The notes below the pieces were generated by a model. That model had not been told where the DNA came from. It saw only the letters and a program-made list of their open reading frames with translations, and ran no database searches. Positions 45,546 through 55,028 of a DNA stretch of 64,000 nt are shown piece by piece (position 1 is the stretch's first letter; every line of letters starts with the position of its first letter). Position numbers and translations under genes: made by a program. The DNA is taken from assembly GCF_004526345.1 (NCBI RefSeq), contig NZ_CP038213.1, positions 1,736,001 through 1,800,000 of the forward strand. Direction: 5' to 3'. The stretch is from Ornithinimicrobium flavum. GTDB lineage: Bacteria > Actinomycetota > Actinomycetes > Actinomycetales > Dermatophilaceae.

Positions 45546-46283
45546 GTGCGAGTCCTCATGCTGGCCAGCTTCGGCCTGGAGATCGCGGAGTGCGGCGGCG
45601 CCCTGGCGCGCGCCCTGAAGAACGGCGACGAGGTCCATGCGGCCGTCCTCATGTGCCGGGAGGAGAGCCAGCCCCAGGTCAGCCAGGCGGCTGCGATCCT
45701 CGGGATCAAGGACGTCGAGTACCTGAACATCAGCTCCGGCGACGTGGAGCTGCACGGGGAGGCAAAAACCAAGGTGGTCGGCCTGATCCGCCGTACACGA
45801 CCCGACATCATCATCATGCAGGACCCCCAGCACGCCCAGCACGACCTGGACCCCGACCGCCGCGTCATCGCCATCCTCTACGCCGAGGCCATGGCCGTGG
45901 CCTCCCGGGACTGGCGCATCCAGGAGTGCGGTGGCTATCCGCCGCACCCGGTCCCCACCATCTACTACATGACACCGGAGAACCCCAACTGCGTGGTCGA
46001 GATCAGCGACGTCCTGGACCTCAAGCTGCAGGCCGTGGACGTCCTGAGCTCTCAGAACACGTTCAGCGCAGCCCACTGGCGGGCCAGCGCCGCCGACGAG
46101 GTGCTCCAGGGGATCGTGCCGGCCTGGAACGGCCAGGACGACGAGAGCCTCGGTAAGGAAGGACAGCGGGTGATCTTCACCGCGCTGGCCCTCTCCCACG
46201 GGCTCGCCTCACACTCCGGCGCCACGCTGGGCGAGGCCTACCGCCGGGAGGGCACGTTCGTCATGGACCGGCTGACCGTCTGA
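45546..46283 (+). CDS. PIG-L-like deacetylase lacking the HPDD zinc motif
   Basis: 245 aa from GTG 45546, AGAAGGA five bases upstream. The Rossmann-like PIG-L fold is recognisable (MLASFGLEIAECGGALARAL, DEVHAAVLMCRE, QAAAILGIKDVEYL, LIRRTRPDIIIMQDPQHAQHDLDPDRR). The usual AHPDDxE at strand 1 is ASFGLEI, so two zinc ligands are absent; the downstream H-x-x-H/D block is kept. It may use another metal geometry or have lost deacetylase chemistry. Its stop overlaps the CDF gene start (TGATG). It presumably acts on the imported compound. Confidence 0.8.
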   Translation: MRVLMLASFGLEIAECGGALARALKNGDEVHAAVLMCREESQPQVSQAAAILGIKDVEYLNISSGDVELHGEAKTKVVGLIRRTRPDIIIMQDPQHAQHDLDPDRRVIAILYAEAMAVASRDWRIQECGGYPPHPVPTIYYMTPENPNCVVEISDVLDLKLQAVDVLSSQNTFSAAHWRASAADEVLQGIVPAWNGQDDESLGKEGQRVIFTALALSHGLASHSGATLGEAYRREGTFVMDRLTV

Positions 46284-47470
46284 TGAGCACCCACCCCACC
46301 CGAAGCCACAACCACGGGCCGAGAGAGCCCCACGAGCCTGGCCACTCCCACGACCACAGCGGCCACGACCACCCCCACGAGAGCGAACACAGACACGGTT
46401 CAGGCCTGCGGGCCCGCATCGCCCACGCTCTGACCCCTCACTCCCACGATCACACCGAGGCGATCCAGACGGCGGAGGAGTCCAGCCGTGACGGGATCCG
46501 GGCTGCGTGGATCGGCCTGGCCGGCATGGGCGCGACCGCGCTCATGCAGATCGTCATCGTCGCGATCAGCGGGTCGATCGCGCTGCTGGCCGACACCCTG
46601 CACAACGTGGGTCACCTGGCCACCACCATCCCTCTCATCATCGCGTTCAAGCTCGGGCAGCGTCCGGCCACCCGCCGGTACAGCTTCGGGTACCGCAGGG
46701 CCGAGGACCTCGTGGGGCTGCTCATCGCCATGGTCATCGCCCTGTCGGCGGCGCTGATCATCTGGGAGTCGGTCCGGGCGCTGACCAACCCTCGCCCGCT
46801 GACGAACCTCGGATGGGTCTTCGCTGCCGGCCTGGTCGGGGCCGCCGGCAACGAGCTCGTCGCCTGGTACCGCATCCGGGCCGGGCGCCGCATCGGTTCT
46901 GCCGCGCTCATCGCCGAGGGGCAGCACGCCCGCACCGACGGTCTGACCTCCTTGGCGGTCGTCGTCGGCGTCGTCGGGGTCTGGCTCGGGTTTCCCCAGG
47001 CGGACGCCATCATCGGTCTGCTCATCGCCGCGGTCATCCTGTGGATCCTCATCAACTCCACCCGGGTGGTGGTGCGCCGCCTCATGGACGGCGTCGACGA
47101 CGGGACCATCGAAAGCATCGAGACGGTGGTCGTGAGCGTGCCCGGCGTGGAGGCCGTCGACCGGGTGCGCGCACGCTGGAGCGGTCACCGCATGGAGGCC
47201 GACGTCAACGTCGCCGTGGACCCGGCCTTAACAGTCGAGGCGGGACACCGTATCGCCCAAGAGGTCCACCACACGCTGCTGCACCAGGTCCCGCACATGG
47301 ACCACGCCTCGGTCCATCTGAACCCGGCCCGCACTGAGGGCGCGCACGAGCTCACCGATCATCACGTCAGCGCCGAGGCCCGTCGCGCCTACCGTGTCTC
47401 GACCCTGGCCGCCGCCGGCCCGCGCGTACCCGGCTCTGGCGACGACACGGACCACATGGCACACCACTGA
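46283..47470 (+). CDS. cation diffusion facilitator (Zn/Co/Cd efflux) with His-rich N-terminus
   Basis: 395 aa. A cytoplasmic His-rich N-terminus (SHNHGP, HSHDHSGHDHPHESEHRHG) precedes six TM helices. The TM2 metal motif is LHNVGH, with His where most CDFs have Asp, and the TM5 motif HARTDGLTS keeps HxxxD. The C-terminal ferredoxin-like domain contains VPGVEAVDRVRARWSGHRMEADV. It is coupled to the PIG-L-like gene, which may supply zinc balance for that operon, and ends before the copper promoter. Confidence 0.9.
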   Translation: MSTHPTRSHNHGPREPHEPGHSHDHSGHDHPHESEHRHGSGLRARIAHALTPHSHDHTEAIQTAEESSRDGIRAAWIGLAGMGATALMQIVIVAISGSIALLADTLHNVGHLATTIPLIIAFKLGQRPATRRYSFGYRRAEDLVGLLIAMVIALSAALIIWESVRALTNPRPLTNLGWVFAAGLVGAAGNELVAWYRIRAGRRIGSAALIAEGQHARTDGLTSLAVVVGVVGVWLGFPQADAIIGLLIAAVILWILINSTRVVVRRLMDGVDDGTIESIETVVVSVPGVEAVDRVRARWSGHRMEADVNVAVDPALTVEAGHRIAQEVHHTLLHQVPHMDHASVHLNPARTEGAHELTDHHVSAEARRAYRVSTLAAAGPRVPGSGDDTDHMAHH

Positions 47471-47525
47471 CAGAGCCAGGGCGGGGCGGCATCGGGTGTG
47501 TGCCCCAGACCCCGCCCACACTCTA

Positions 47526-47553
47526 TTGGCATCATACCCCCTGGGGGTATAGG
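47526..47553 (+). promoter_or_regulatory. copper-responsive promoter with CsoR operator
   Basis: ATACCCCC-T-GGGGGTAT (47534-47550) is a perfect palindrome of the CsoR class. It fills the 16-bp spacer between -35 TTGGCA (47526-47531) and -10 TATAGG (47548-47553). CsoR binding would block RNA polymerase; Cu(I) binding releases it. It drives 47581 to csoR (51430). Confidence 0.85.
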
Positions 47554-47580
47554 GTGGGGCGAACCCGAGAGGACAGACCT

Positions 47581-47700
47581 ATGAGCACCGGTGGTACGAA
47601 CGAAGAACGAGGCAGGCGCGATGCCTGCCCCGGCGGGGGCCGTCACCAGGCGTGCGAGGCCACGCCAGCCGTGGCTCCTCAGCTCGAGATGGGCAGCTGA
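47581..47700 (+). CDS. possible 39-aa leader ORF of the copper operon
   Basis: ATG 47581 follows GAGAGGACAGACCT, a reasonable ribosome site, and the TGA overlaps the next ATG (TGATG). The peptide has two Cys and a His (RRDACPGGGRHQACEA). It may be a translation-coupling leader or a copper-sensing uORF. No homology is known to me, so it could equally be chance. Confidence 0.35.
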   Translation: MSTGGTNEERGRRDACPGGGRHQACEATPAVAPQLEMGS

Positions 47701-48758
47701 TGCGGGCGTCCGGCCGGCTTGCGGTCTACGCTGCCACTCTTGCCGGGGTTTTCGCTGTCGCGTTCGCGACCGCCGGTGCGGTCGTCCCGCCGGAGACGGT
47801 GAGCTCTTGGTCTTCTGGAACGGGGGACCACGCAGATGACCACGGGCCGCCGCAGCAGCAGGAGGGCCACCCCTCGAGCGCAGACGCAGACGGCCACGGC
47901 GAGCAGCGCGCCGCGATGCCGGCCGGGCTCTCCTTGCAGGCAGACGGTTACCGGCTCGCGGCGGTGGACGCGCCCACCACGCCGGGGACTTCGGGGGACC
48001 TCACCCTGACCGTGCTCGGTCCGGACGGTGAGCCGGCGACCGACTTCGAGGTCTCGCACGAGCAGGAGCTGCACCTGATCGTGGTGCGCACGGACGGCGG
48101 CGAGTTCCGCCACGTGCACCCCGAGGTCGACCCGCGGGGCCGGTGGTCGATCCCCTGGCAGTGGCAGAGCTCCGGCACGTACCGGGTGTACGCCGACTTC
48201 GTGCCGCATGAGGCCGAGGCCAGCACGACGCTGAGCGCCCTGGTCCACGTCGCTGGTGACTTCGAGCCTGTGCCCGTCGAGAAGACCTCACGCTCCACCG
48301 AGGCCGGCGGCTACCTCGTCACGATCACAGGTGACCTGGCGGCCGGCCGGGCATCGACCCTGACCGTCTCCGTGACACGGGGTGGGCAACCCGTCACCAC
48401 CCTTGAGCCCTATCTCGGGGCTTACGGCCACCTCGTCGCCCTGCGCGCCGGTGACCTGGCCTACCTGCACGTCCACCCCCACGGACAGGGGCCCGAAGCT
48501 GGTGAGACCGCCGGGCCAGAGGTCGTCTTCGAGGCCACGGCGCCCACTGCCGGTCAGTACCTGCTCTACCTGGACTTCAAGGTCGACGGGCAGGTCCACA
48601 CAGCCGCCTTCGTGCTGGACGCCGACGGTGTGTACCCACCCCCGTCCGCCGAACCCGGACCGGTCGAACCTGTGACTGAGGACGGCCCCGAGAGGACCAC
48701 TGACGACGCCCACGGCAACGAGCACGACGAGGGAGCCGGACATGACCACGACCAGTGA
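47700..48758 (+). CDS. secreted/membrane-anchored copper-associated protein
   Basis: 352 aa from ATG 47700. A signal-anchor (LAVYAATLAGVFAVAFATAGAVVP) is followed by an Asp/His/Gln-rich linker and two beta-sandwich repeats: LSLQADGYRLAAVDAP with HLIVVRTDGGEFRHVHPEVD, and GYLVTITGDLAAG with GHLVALRAGDLAYLHVHPHG. The paired HVHP motifs are likely metal ligands. The C-terminus is His/Asp-rich ([14 protein letters not shown]). It is a regular companion of actinobacterial CopA operons; its biochemical role is unproven. Its 3' end overlaps copA by 17 bp. Confidence 0.8.
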   Translation: MRASGRLAVYAATLAGVFAVAFATAGAVVPPETVSSWSSGTGDHADDHGPPQQQEGHPSSADADGHGEQRAAMPAGLSLQADGYRLAAVDAPTTPGTSGDLTLTVLGPDGEPATDFEVSHEQELHLIVVRTDGGEFRHVHPEVDPRGRWSIPWQWQSSGTYRVYADFVPHEAEASTTLSALVHVAGDFEPVPVEKTSRSTEAGGYLVTITGDLAAGRASTLTVSVTRGGQPVTTLEPYLGAYGHLVALRAGDLAYLHVHPHGQGPEAGETAGPEVVFEATAPTAGQYLLYLDFKVDGQVHTAAFVLDADGVYPPPSAEPGPVEPVTEDGPERTTDDAHGNEHDEGAGHDHDQ

Positions 48759-51035
48759 GCCCATCCAGTCGGGGGTGAGCGTCGAGCTCAAGATCGGCGG
48801 CATGACGTGCGCCTCCTGCGCCAACCGCATCGAGAGGAAGCTCAACAAGCTCGACGGTGTCAGTGCCAGCGTCAACTACGCCACGGAGAAGGCGTCGGTC
48901 ACTGGCCCCGAGGGTCTGGACGTGGCTGACCTCATCGCCGAGGTCGAGAAGACGGGGTACACCGCGACCCTTCCTGCACCGCCCCGGGCGGAGGTGGCGG
49001 GCGGGAACGCTGGGGACGCCCCCGACGACCGTGAGCTGCGCAGTCTGCGCCAGCGGGTGATCGGCTCGGCGGTCCTGGCGACCCCGGTCGTCGCGATGGC
49101 CATGGTCCCCGCGCTCCAGTTCGACTACTGGGGTTTTGCCTCCCTGGTGCTGGCCGCCCCCGTCGTGGTCTGGCCGGCTGGCCCTTCCACCGGGCGGCCC
49201 TGATGAACCTGCGCCATGGCGCGGCGACGATGGACACCCTCATCTCGGTGGGAACGACCGCTGCACTGCTGTGGTCGGTCGTGGCACTCTTCTTCGGCAC
49301 CGCCGGCCAGCCCGGCGTGGTGCACCCCTTCGAGCTGACGATCTCGCGCTCGGACGGGATGAGCCACATCTACCTCGAGGTCGCCGCCGGAGTCATCACC
49401 TTCGTCCTGCTGGGCCGGTACTTCGAGAAGCGCTCCAAGCGCACCGCCGGCGCCGCACTGCGCGCCCTGCTCGAGCTGGGCGCCAAGGACGTGGCCGTGC
49501 TGGTCGACGGGCGCGAGCAACGCGTCCCGATCGAGGAGCTGTCCGTGGGCGACGAGTTCGTCGTCCGTCCCGGTGAGAAGATCGCCACCGACGGGGTGGT
49601 CACTGCAGGCACCAGCGCCGTCGACGCCTCCATGCTCACCGGGGAGTCGGTGCCGGTGGAGGTCGCCGAGGGCGACCCGGTGACCGGAGCCACCGTGAAC
49701 GCCGGCGGCCGGCTCGTCGTCCGCGCCACACGGGTCGGCGCGGACACGCAGCTTGCGCAGATGGCCACCCTCGTCGAAGAGGCGCAGTCCGGGAAGGCCG
49801 AGATCCAGCGGCTGGCCGACCGCGTCTCCGGAGTGTTCGTCCCGATCGCCATCGCGATCGCCGTGGCCACCCTCGGGGCCTGGATCGGGGCCGGCTTCCC
49901 GCTCGCCGCCGGGTTCACCGCAGCTGTTGCCGTGCTCATCATCGCCTGCCCCTGTGCGCTCGGGCTGGCCACACCCACGGCGCTGCTGGTCGGCACCGGC
50001 CGCGGCGCCCAGATGGGGGTGCTGATCAAGGGACCGGAGGTGCTCGAGTCGACCAAACGGGTCGACACGATCGTCCTGGACAAGACCGGCACCGTCACCA
50101 CCGGCAAGATGACGCTGATCGAAGCGCACGCCGAGCAGGGCGTGGACCGCAGCGAGCTGCTCCGCATCGCCGGATCGGTCGAGGACGCCTCCGAGCACCC
50201 CATCGCCCAGGCGATCGCCCGCGAGGCCACCGCGGAGGTGGGCGACCTGCCGGTACCCACCTCCTTCGAGAACATCCCGGGGCGCGGCGTCCGTGGCGTC
50301 GTCGACGGGCACACCGTGCTGGTCGGGCGGCAGTCGCTGCTCGAGGAAGACGGCCTGCACCTGAGCGCAGACCTGCAGGCGGCAAAGACGAAGGCCGAAA
50401 CTCAGGGCAGCACAGTCGTCGTGGTCGGCTGGGACGACGCGGCACGAGGCATCCTCATCGTGGCCGACGAGGTCAAACCCACCAGCGCCCAGGCCATCAC
50501 CCAGTTCCGTCAGCTCGGACTGGAGCCCGTGCTGCTGACCGGTGACAACGCTGCCGTCGCCCGGCAGGTCGCGGCCGAGGTCGGCATCGAGCACGTGATC
50601 GCCGAGGTGCTCCCGGCCGACAAGGTCGAGGTCGTTGCTCGGCTGCAGAGCGAGGGCAAGACCGTGGCGATGGTGGGAGACGGCGTCAACGACGCCCCCG
50701 CCCTCGCCCAGGCGCACCTGGGCCTGGCGATGGGCACGGGCACCGACGCCGCCATCGAGGCCGCGGACATCACTCTGGTCCGAGGCGACCTGCGCGCGGC
50801 CGCCGACGCGATCCGGCTGTCCCGTCGAACGTTGCGCACGATCAAGACCAACCTGTTCTGGGCCTTCGCCTACAACAGCGCCGCGATACCCCTCGCAGCA
50901 CTCGGGCTGCTCAATCCCATGCTGGCAGGAGCCGCCATGGCCTTCTCCAGCGTCTTCGTCGTCAGCAACAGCCTGCGCCTGCGCAACTTCACCTCTCACG
51001 TCGATGAACCAACCGGTCACGGAGCCGCGCGGTAA
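48742..51035 (+). CDS. copA: copper-translocating P1B-type ATPase, one-base frameshift after TM1
   Basis: Corrected length about 764 aa. N-terminal HMA domain with GMTCASC; TM helices; actuator LTGES; the ion-path CPC in [13 protein letters not shown]; phosphorylation site [13 protein letters not shown]; and hinge [11 protein letters not shown]. Near 49171 the sequence has TGGCC where TGGGCC would give [19 protein letters not shown]; as written the frame stops at 49201-49203 and resumes from 49203. One G in a short run is missing, so this may be an error. It pumps Cu(I) outwards. Confidence 0.9.
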
Positions 51036-51115
51036 CGTTCGTGGATTACCGAGGATCTGATCGGCCGGCCGCGTACAACGAGCGGACACTCACCCCTGCA
51101 GGAGCACAAGCGATC

Positions 51116-51430
51116 ATGCCGACAGAAGCAACTCCAGCCGGTACCGCGGCGCACGGATACATCTCCGACAAGGAGCGATACCTTGCCCGCCTCAGGCGGA
51201 TCGAGGGCCAGGCACGAGGGCTCCACCGCATGGTCGACGAGGACGCGTACTGCATCGACATCCTGACCCAGGTCAGCGCGCTCACCGCCGCCCTGGAGAA
51301 CGTCGCCCTCGGCCTGCTGGAGGACCACCTCAAGCACTGTGTCGTGCACGCCGCCAGGACAGGCGGCCCAGAGGCTGAACAGAAGATCGACGAGGCCTCC
51401 CGCGCGATCGCGAGACTTGTCAGGTCCTGA
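51116..51430 (+). CDS. csoR: CsoR copper-sensing repressor
   Basis: 104 aa from ATG 51116 (an earlier in-frame ATG at 51041 would add unconserved residues). The DUF156 fold has the Cu(I) ligands Cys46, His71 and Cys75 in the C-x24-H-x3-C pattern of M. tuberculosis CsoR (DAYCIDIL, EDHLKHCVV). It closes the operon whose promoter contains its operator, giving negative autoregulation. Confidence 0.92.
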   Translation: MPTEATPAGTAAHGYISDKERYLARLRRIEGQARGLHRMVDEDAYCIDILTQVSALTAALENVALGLLEDHLKHCVVHAARTGGPEAEQKIDEASRAIARLVRS

Positions 51431-51439
51431 AGCCCTATG

Positions 51440-51990
51440 GGCCGAGTGCTCCGGTCGACGCAGGTCAGGGTCCACCGTCGCGGAGCGTCGTAAGCCACGG
51501 CTCGGAACTTGTCAGTACGGCACTCGACCGGAGAGCGCCGATCAGCGGCGCGTAGCTGCCCATGGCGGTGCGGGGAACCCACTCGAGCTCGCGGACGGTG
51601 ATCGCCAGACAGGAGACCCACGGCCGTCGAGCACGCGGCGCAGCTGCGACGTCCTCAGGGGGATGCCGTGGCCAAGTCCCACCACCCAACACCGGACCGG
51701 CCGGTGGTCCCGCCGGTGGCCGCCGCGCAGTGGTGGCCGCGGTACAGCTCGCCGGGGCGCATTCCGGTAAGGAACCCGCGAGTCTCGGGCAGGTGCACGT
51801 CTGGGTTGGTCACGATGTCGTCGAAGCGCTCCACCAGCATCGCGTTCGTGAGCACGGGCAGGTCGCAGAGGGGCCCCTCGTCGAGGCCGTGGTGGAACTG
51901 CTGGTAGAACATCGAGGTAAACGTCTGGTACGGCCGCATCGGCTGACCCCGGACGCTCCTCAGCCCTCCGACCGCGGGCTCATGGCGATG
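51440..51990 (-). pseudogene. relic of a phenylacetate-CoA-ligase-like adenylating enzyme
   Basis: On the minus strand MFYQQFHHGLDEGPLCDLPV, LVERFDDIVTNPDVHLPETR and AAATGGTTGRSG resemble the start and nucleotide-binding loop of CapK/PaaK-like ligases. The frame then breaks, with GSYAPLIGALRSSAV-like pieces in another frame. No continuous gene remains. Confidence 0.4.
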
Positions 51991-52099
51991 TCGGTGTGTC
52001 GGCGGAGCCATGCTCGTACAGGCACTCCTGCTCGACCTGCAGGATTGAGAAGTCCCGTCGAGGGCCGGTGAACTGGTGTGTGGCGCCTCCTGCTGCACC

Positions 52100-52480
52100 C
52101 GGGCTGTGTCCGCAGCCTCGGTCACCCCGCAGGTGCGCGGAGAAGACCGTCCGCCCGGACGTCGGGCTCCGGGCCTGCCCGTGGTGCAGGTCCTCCACGC
52201 CGTTGGTGTCGCTCAGCGCCGTGAGGGCTGCTTCAGATCGAACCCTTCGGTCACGACTCCACCGGACAGCGACCGACAGCAGCACCGAGGTCGGCAGTTC
52301 GACCGGCTCGAAGAGCCGCACGGCACCCATCCACAGCAGGTAGCCGGCCATGAGGACCAGGAAGAGCCCGTTGAACAGCGCGCCGAGGATCTCCCCCCGG
52401 CTCCACCTGTACGTCTCCCTGGCCGTGGCCGGCCGCTGACTGAGCCGCTGCCCGGCCAGGGCGATGCGCGCACCCCGCCG
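52100..52480 (-). pseudogene. relic of a cation diffusion facilitator gene
   Basis: Minus-strand pieces read RLSQRPATARETYRWSRGEI, LGALFNGLFLVLMAGYLLW and MGAVRLFEPVELPT (TM3-4 region of a CDF), then after a gap GVEDLHHGQARSPTSGRTVFSAH, the CDF cytoplasmic domain. The middle (TM5-6) is deleted. It is distinct from the intact CDF at 46283. Confidence 0.55.
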
Positions 52481-52715
52481 ACGGCGGAGAAGGTGTGGAA
52501 CGCCGCGGAGATCACCGGATGACCACAGCTCTCCGGTCCTCCTCGGCTTCGGTGTGGGCGCCGTGCGACATCGTCATGAGGGTGACCTCCCTGCATCGGC
52601 GTCTCACGCACCGGGTGGACGACCGACCTTGACCAAAACTTCATCATCCGCCTGCTGAAACCGCAACCCGTGCGCAGGAGCCTGGCAGGACCACCACGAG
52701 TCGAGGAGCCCGGAA

Positions 52716-53003
52716 ATGACCCAGTTCCCTCATGGTCCCGCGAATGGACCGCGCGACAGCGTCAGCGGCGTCCCGCCGCTGCCGACCGTGACGACACCTC
52801 ACCACGAGCACCCTGCCCAGGCTCCGCACGGGCACGGCGGGCACGGGTGGGCGATGTGGCTGATGTGCGTGCCCATGCTGCTGATCGTGGGCCTGCTGAT
52901 CCTCAGCGGCTCAGCAGGGTTCGGTGCCACCGTCTACGCCCTGGCCTGCCTGGGCATGATGGCCGCGATGATGCTGTTCATGCAGCACGGCACCCGCCGA
53001 TGA
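52716..53003 (+). CDS. small His-rich membrane protein
   Basis: 95 aa. The N-terminal half is cytoplasmic or exported and His/Pro-rich (PHHEHPAQAPHGHGGHG); two TM helices follow (WLMCVPMLLIVGLLILSG; ATVYALACLGMMAAMMLFM). GGAGCCCGGAA precedes the ATG. It resembles DUF2933-like proteins of heavy-metal clusters. It overlaps the next gene (ATGA) and heads a four-gene redox operon. Confidence 0.72.
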   Translation: MTQFPHGPANGPRDSVSGVPPLPTVTTPHHEHPAQAPHGHGGHGWAMWLMCVPMLLIVGLLILSGSAGFGATVYALACLGMMAAMMLFMQHGTRR

Positions 53004-53314
53004 ACCGCGTCACCGGCGCGCGGGCCACCACCGGGCGGTCCAGGGACCCCGAGCCCGTGCCGCGAGCCACCCTGCTCACCACCACGGCGTGCCACCTGTG
53101 CGAGGACGCTCACCGGGAGCTGCGCCGTCGCGCAGAGCGCGGTGAGCTGTTCCTGGAGGTGGTGTCCATGGAGTCGGACGAGGGGCGCGGGCTGGTCGCC
53201 ACCCACCGACCAGCCATGTTCCCGCTGGTGCTCCTCGACGGCCGCCCGCTGGGTCATGGCCGCCTCTCCAGGCGCCGGCTGGACGCGGCGCTGCGGTTGG
53301 GCGAGGTGCGCTGA
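53000..53314 (+). CDS. glutaredoxin-like (DUF836) thioredoxin-fold protein
   Basis: 104 aa. TTTACHLCEDAHREL carries the CxxC active site, followed by VSMESDEGRGLV, the cis-Pro region RPAMFPLVLLDG and GRLSRRRLDAAL. Short DUF836-type fold. Coupled on both sides (ATGA before, TGATG after), it probably serves as the cytoplasmic redox partner of the CcdA-like protein. Confidence 0.82.
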   Translation: MNRVTGARATTGRSRDPEPVPRATLLTTTACHLCEDAHRELRRRAERGELFLEVVSMESDEGRGLVATHRPAMFPLVLLDGRPLGHGRLSRRRLDAALRLGEVR

Positions 53315-54276
53315 TGGGCACCGAGCTGCTGGCCACGGGCAGCATCCTGGCGGCCTTCTTCGCCGGCGCCGTCGCGCTCTTCGCCCCGTGCTGCATCGTC
53401 TTCCTCGCCCCGGCCTACCTCGCCGCGGCGGTGAAGAACAACAGGTGGCGCCTCCTCCCGCTCACCTTCGTGTTCGCCGCCGGGCTCGCCCTCGTCCTGG
53501 TGCCCATCACCCTGGGTGTCAGCCTGGTCGCCGGCGCGATCGCGCAGTACCACGTGCAGCTGTACTGGGCCGGCGGGCTGCTGATGATCGCGCTCGGTCT
53601 GCTGGCGCTGTCCGGGCGCATGTGGTCGATGCCCTCGGTGCTGCGCGCCCCGGACACCGCCCGGGGGGACTCGGCCACCTTCTTCAGCCTGGGAGTCTTC
53701 TCCGGGATCGCCTCCAGCTGCTGCGCCCCGGTCCTGGCCGGCGTGATGACCCTCTCGGCACTCTCCGGCAGCGCCGCCGGCGGCGCGCTGCTCGGTATGG
53801 CGTACGTCTTCGGCATGGTGATCCCGCTCTTCGTCATGGCCCTGGTCTGGGACGCAGCCGGGCTGGGGGAGCGCCGCTGGGGCAGGGCGAAGGCCCTGCG
53901 GTGGAGGGTCGCAGGGCGGACCCTGCACACCAACACCGTGAACGTGGCCGTCGCACTGGCCTTCGTCGCCATGGGGATCGCCGTGATCTCCCTCGCGGGA
54001 TCGACCACCATGACCGGCGACGCCACCTGGTTCCAGCGCGTCGCCAGCGACGGGGTCACGCGCACCGCCGAGCAGGTCCTCGGCTGGCTCGCGCCCGTGC
54101 CCGAACCCCTGCTCGGTCTGGGGCTGCTCGCCCTCGCCGCGTCGTTCGTCTGGTTCACGCTGCGCGACCGGACACGCAGGACGACCGCGGCCGCCGACGG
54201 AACCGCCGACGATGCACCCACGCACCCGTGCCACGAGCACACGAACGCACCAAAGCAAGGAGCGGAGCAACCATGA
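53314..54276 (+). CDS. CcdA/DsbD-type transmembrane thiol transporter
   Basis: 320 aa with six to eight TM helices. Cys pairs at LFAPCCIVFLAP and SSCCAPVLAG in TM1 and TM4 positions are the CcdA redox cysteines, here as adjacent CC rather than single Cys. A short soluble tail is His/Thr-rich. It would pass electrons from the cytoplasm to extracytoplasmic thioredoxins such as the next gene product, which it overlaps (ATGA). Confidence 0.87.
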   Translation: MGTELLATGSILAAFFAGAVALFAPCCIVFLAPAYLAAAVKNNRWRLLPLTFVFAAGLALVLVPITLGVSLVAGAIAQYHVQLYWAGGLLMIALGLLALSGRMWSMPSVLRAPDTARGDSATFFSLGVFSGIASSCCAPVLAGVMTLSALSGSAAGGALLGMAYVFGMVIPLFVMALVWDAAGLGERRWGRAKALRWRVAGRTLHTNTVNVAVALAFVAMGIAVISLAGSTTMTGDATWFQRVASDGVTRTAEQVLGWLAPVPEPLLGLGLLALAASFVWFTLRDRTRRTTAAADGTADDAPTHPCHEHTNAPKQGAEQP

Positions 54277-54890
54277 CCACCAAGCAGCAGCAGGCGCGCC
54301 GCCAGGCGCACGTCGCCCAGATCCGACTGGAGCAGCGGCGCCAGACGCACACCCAGCAGCGCCGACGGCTCGTGGGACTGGCCGGGCTGCTCGTCCTCGT
54401 CACCTTGGTCATCTTCGGCCTGTGGCAGGCGCGGCCCACCACCAACGAGGGCGGCGGCGGCGCAGCGCCGGACTTCACGCTGCCGAGCACGACCGGGCAG
54501 ACCGTGTCCCTGTCCGACCACCGGGGCCGTCCGGTGATCCTCTACTTCAACGAGGGCGCCGGGTGCGGGTCGTGCACCCAGCAGATGGCCGAGATCGAGA
54601 AGAACCCTGGCTTCGCCGACGCCGGCATCGTCGTCCTGCCGATCGTGATGAACACCGCGGCCCAGATCCAGGCCGACCTGGACACGTTCGGCGTGAGCAC
54701 CCCGTACCTGCTCGACGACGGGACCGTGTCCCAGGCCTACGGCACGCTCGGCAAAGGCATGCACGCCGGGCTCCCCGGACACGGGTTCGTCCTCGTCGAC
54801 GCGGACGGCGTGCAACGCTGGCAGGGCGACTACCCCTCGATGTGGCTCGACCCCGACGATCTGCTGCGCGATGCCACCTCGCGTCTGTGA
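54273..54890 (+). CDS. membrane-anchored thioredoxin-like (TlpA/AhpC-type) protein
   Basis: 205 aa. A basic, Gln-rich N-terminus and one TM helix (LVGLAGLLVLVTLVIFGLW) anchor an outward redoxin domain: APDFTLPSTTGQTVSLSDHRG, the CxxC in GAGCGSCTQQ, and LPGHGFVLVDADG. It is the probable substrate of the CcdA-like protein and may keep copper-enzyme cysteines reduced. Confidence 0.88.
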   Translation: MTTKQQQARRQAHVAQIRLEQRRQTHTQQRRRLVGLAGLLVLVTLVIFGLWQARPTTNEGGGGAAPDFTLPSTTGQTVSLSDHRGRPVILYFNEGAGCGSCTQQMAEIEKNPGFADAGIVVLPIVMNTAAQIQADLDTFGVSTPYLLDDGTVSQAYGTLGKGMHAGLPGHGFVLVDADGVQRWQGDYPSMWLDPDDLLRDATSRL

Positions 54891-55028
54891 GCGCCCGGCG
54901 CGCGTGTGACGAAGGTCCTACGTCGGTTCGATGAAGGTTTCCTGAAGGACCCTGTCCTGGCTGGAACGACGCTGCGTGGTCACGTTTACTCATGGGGCAC
55001 CGTCCCCGACCTCTTGGAGCTGGCCCCG

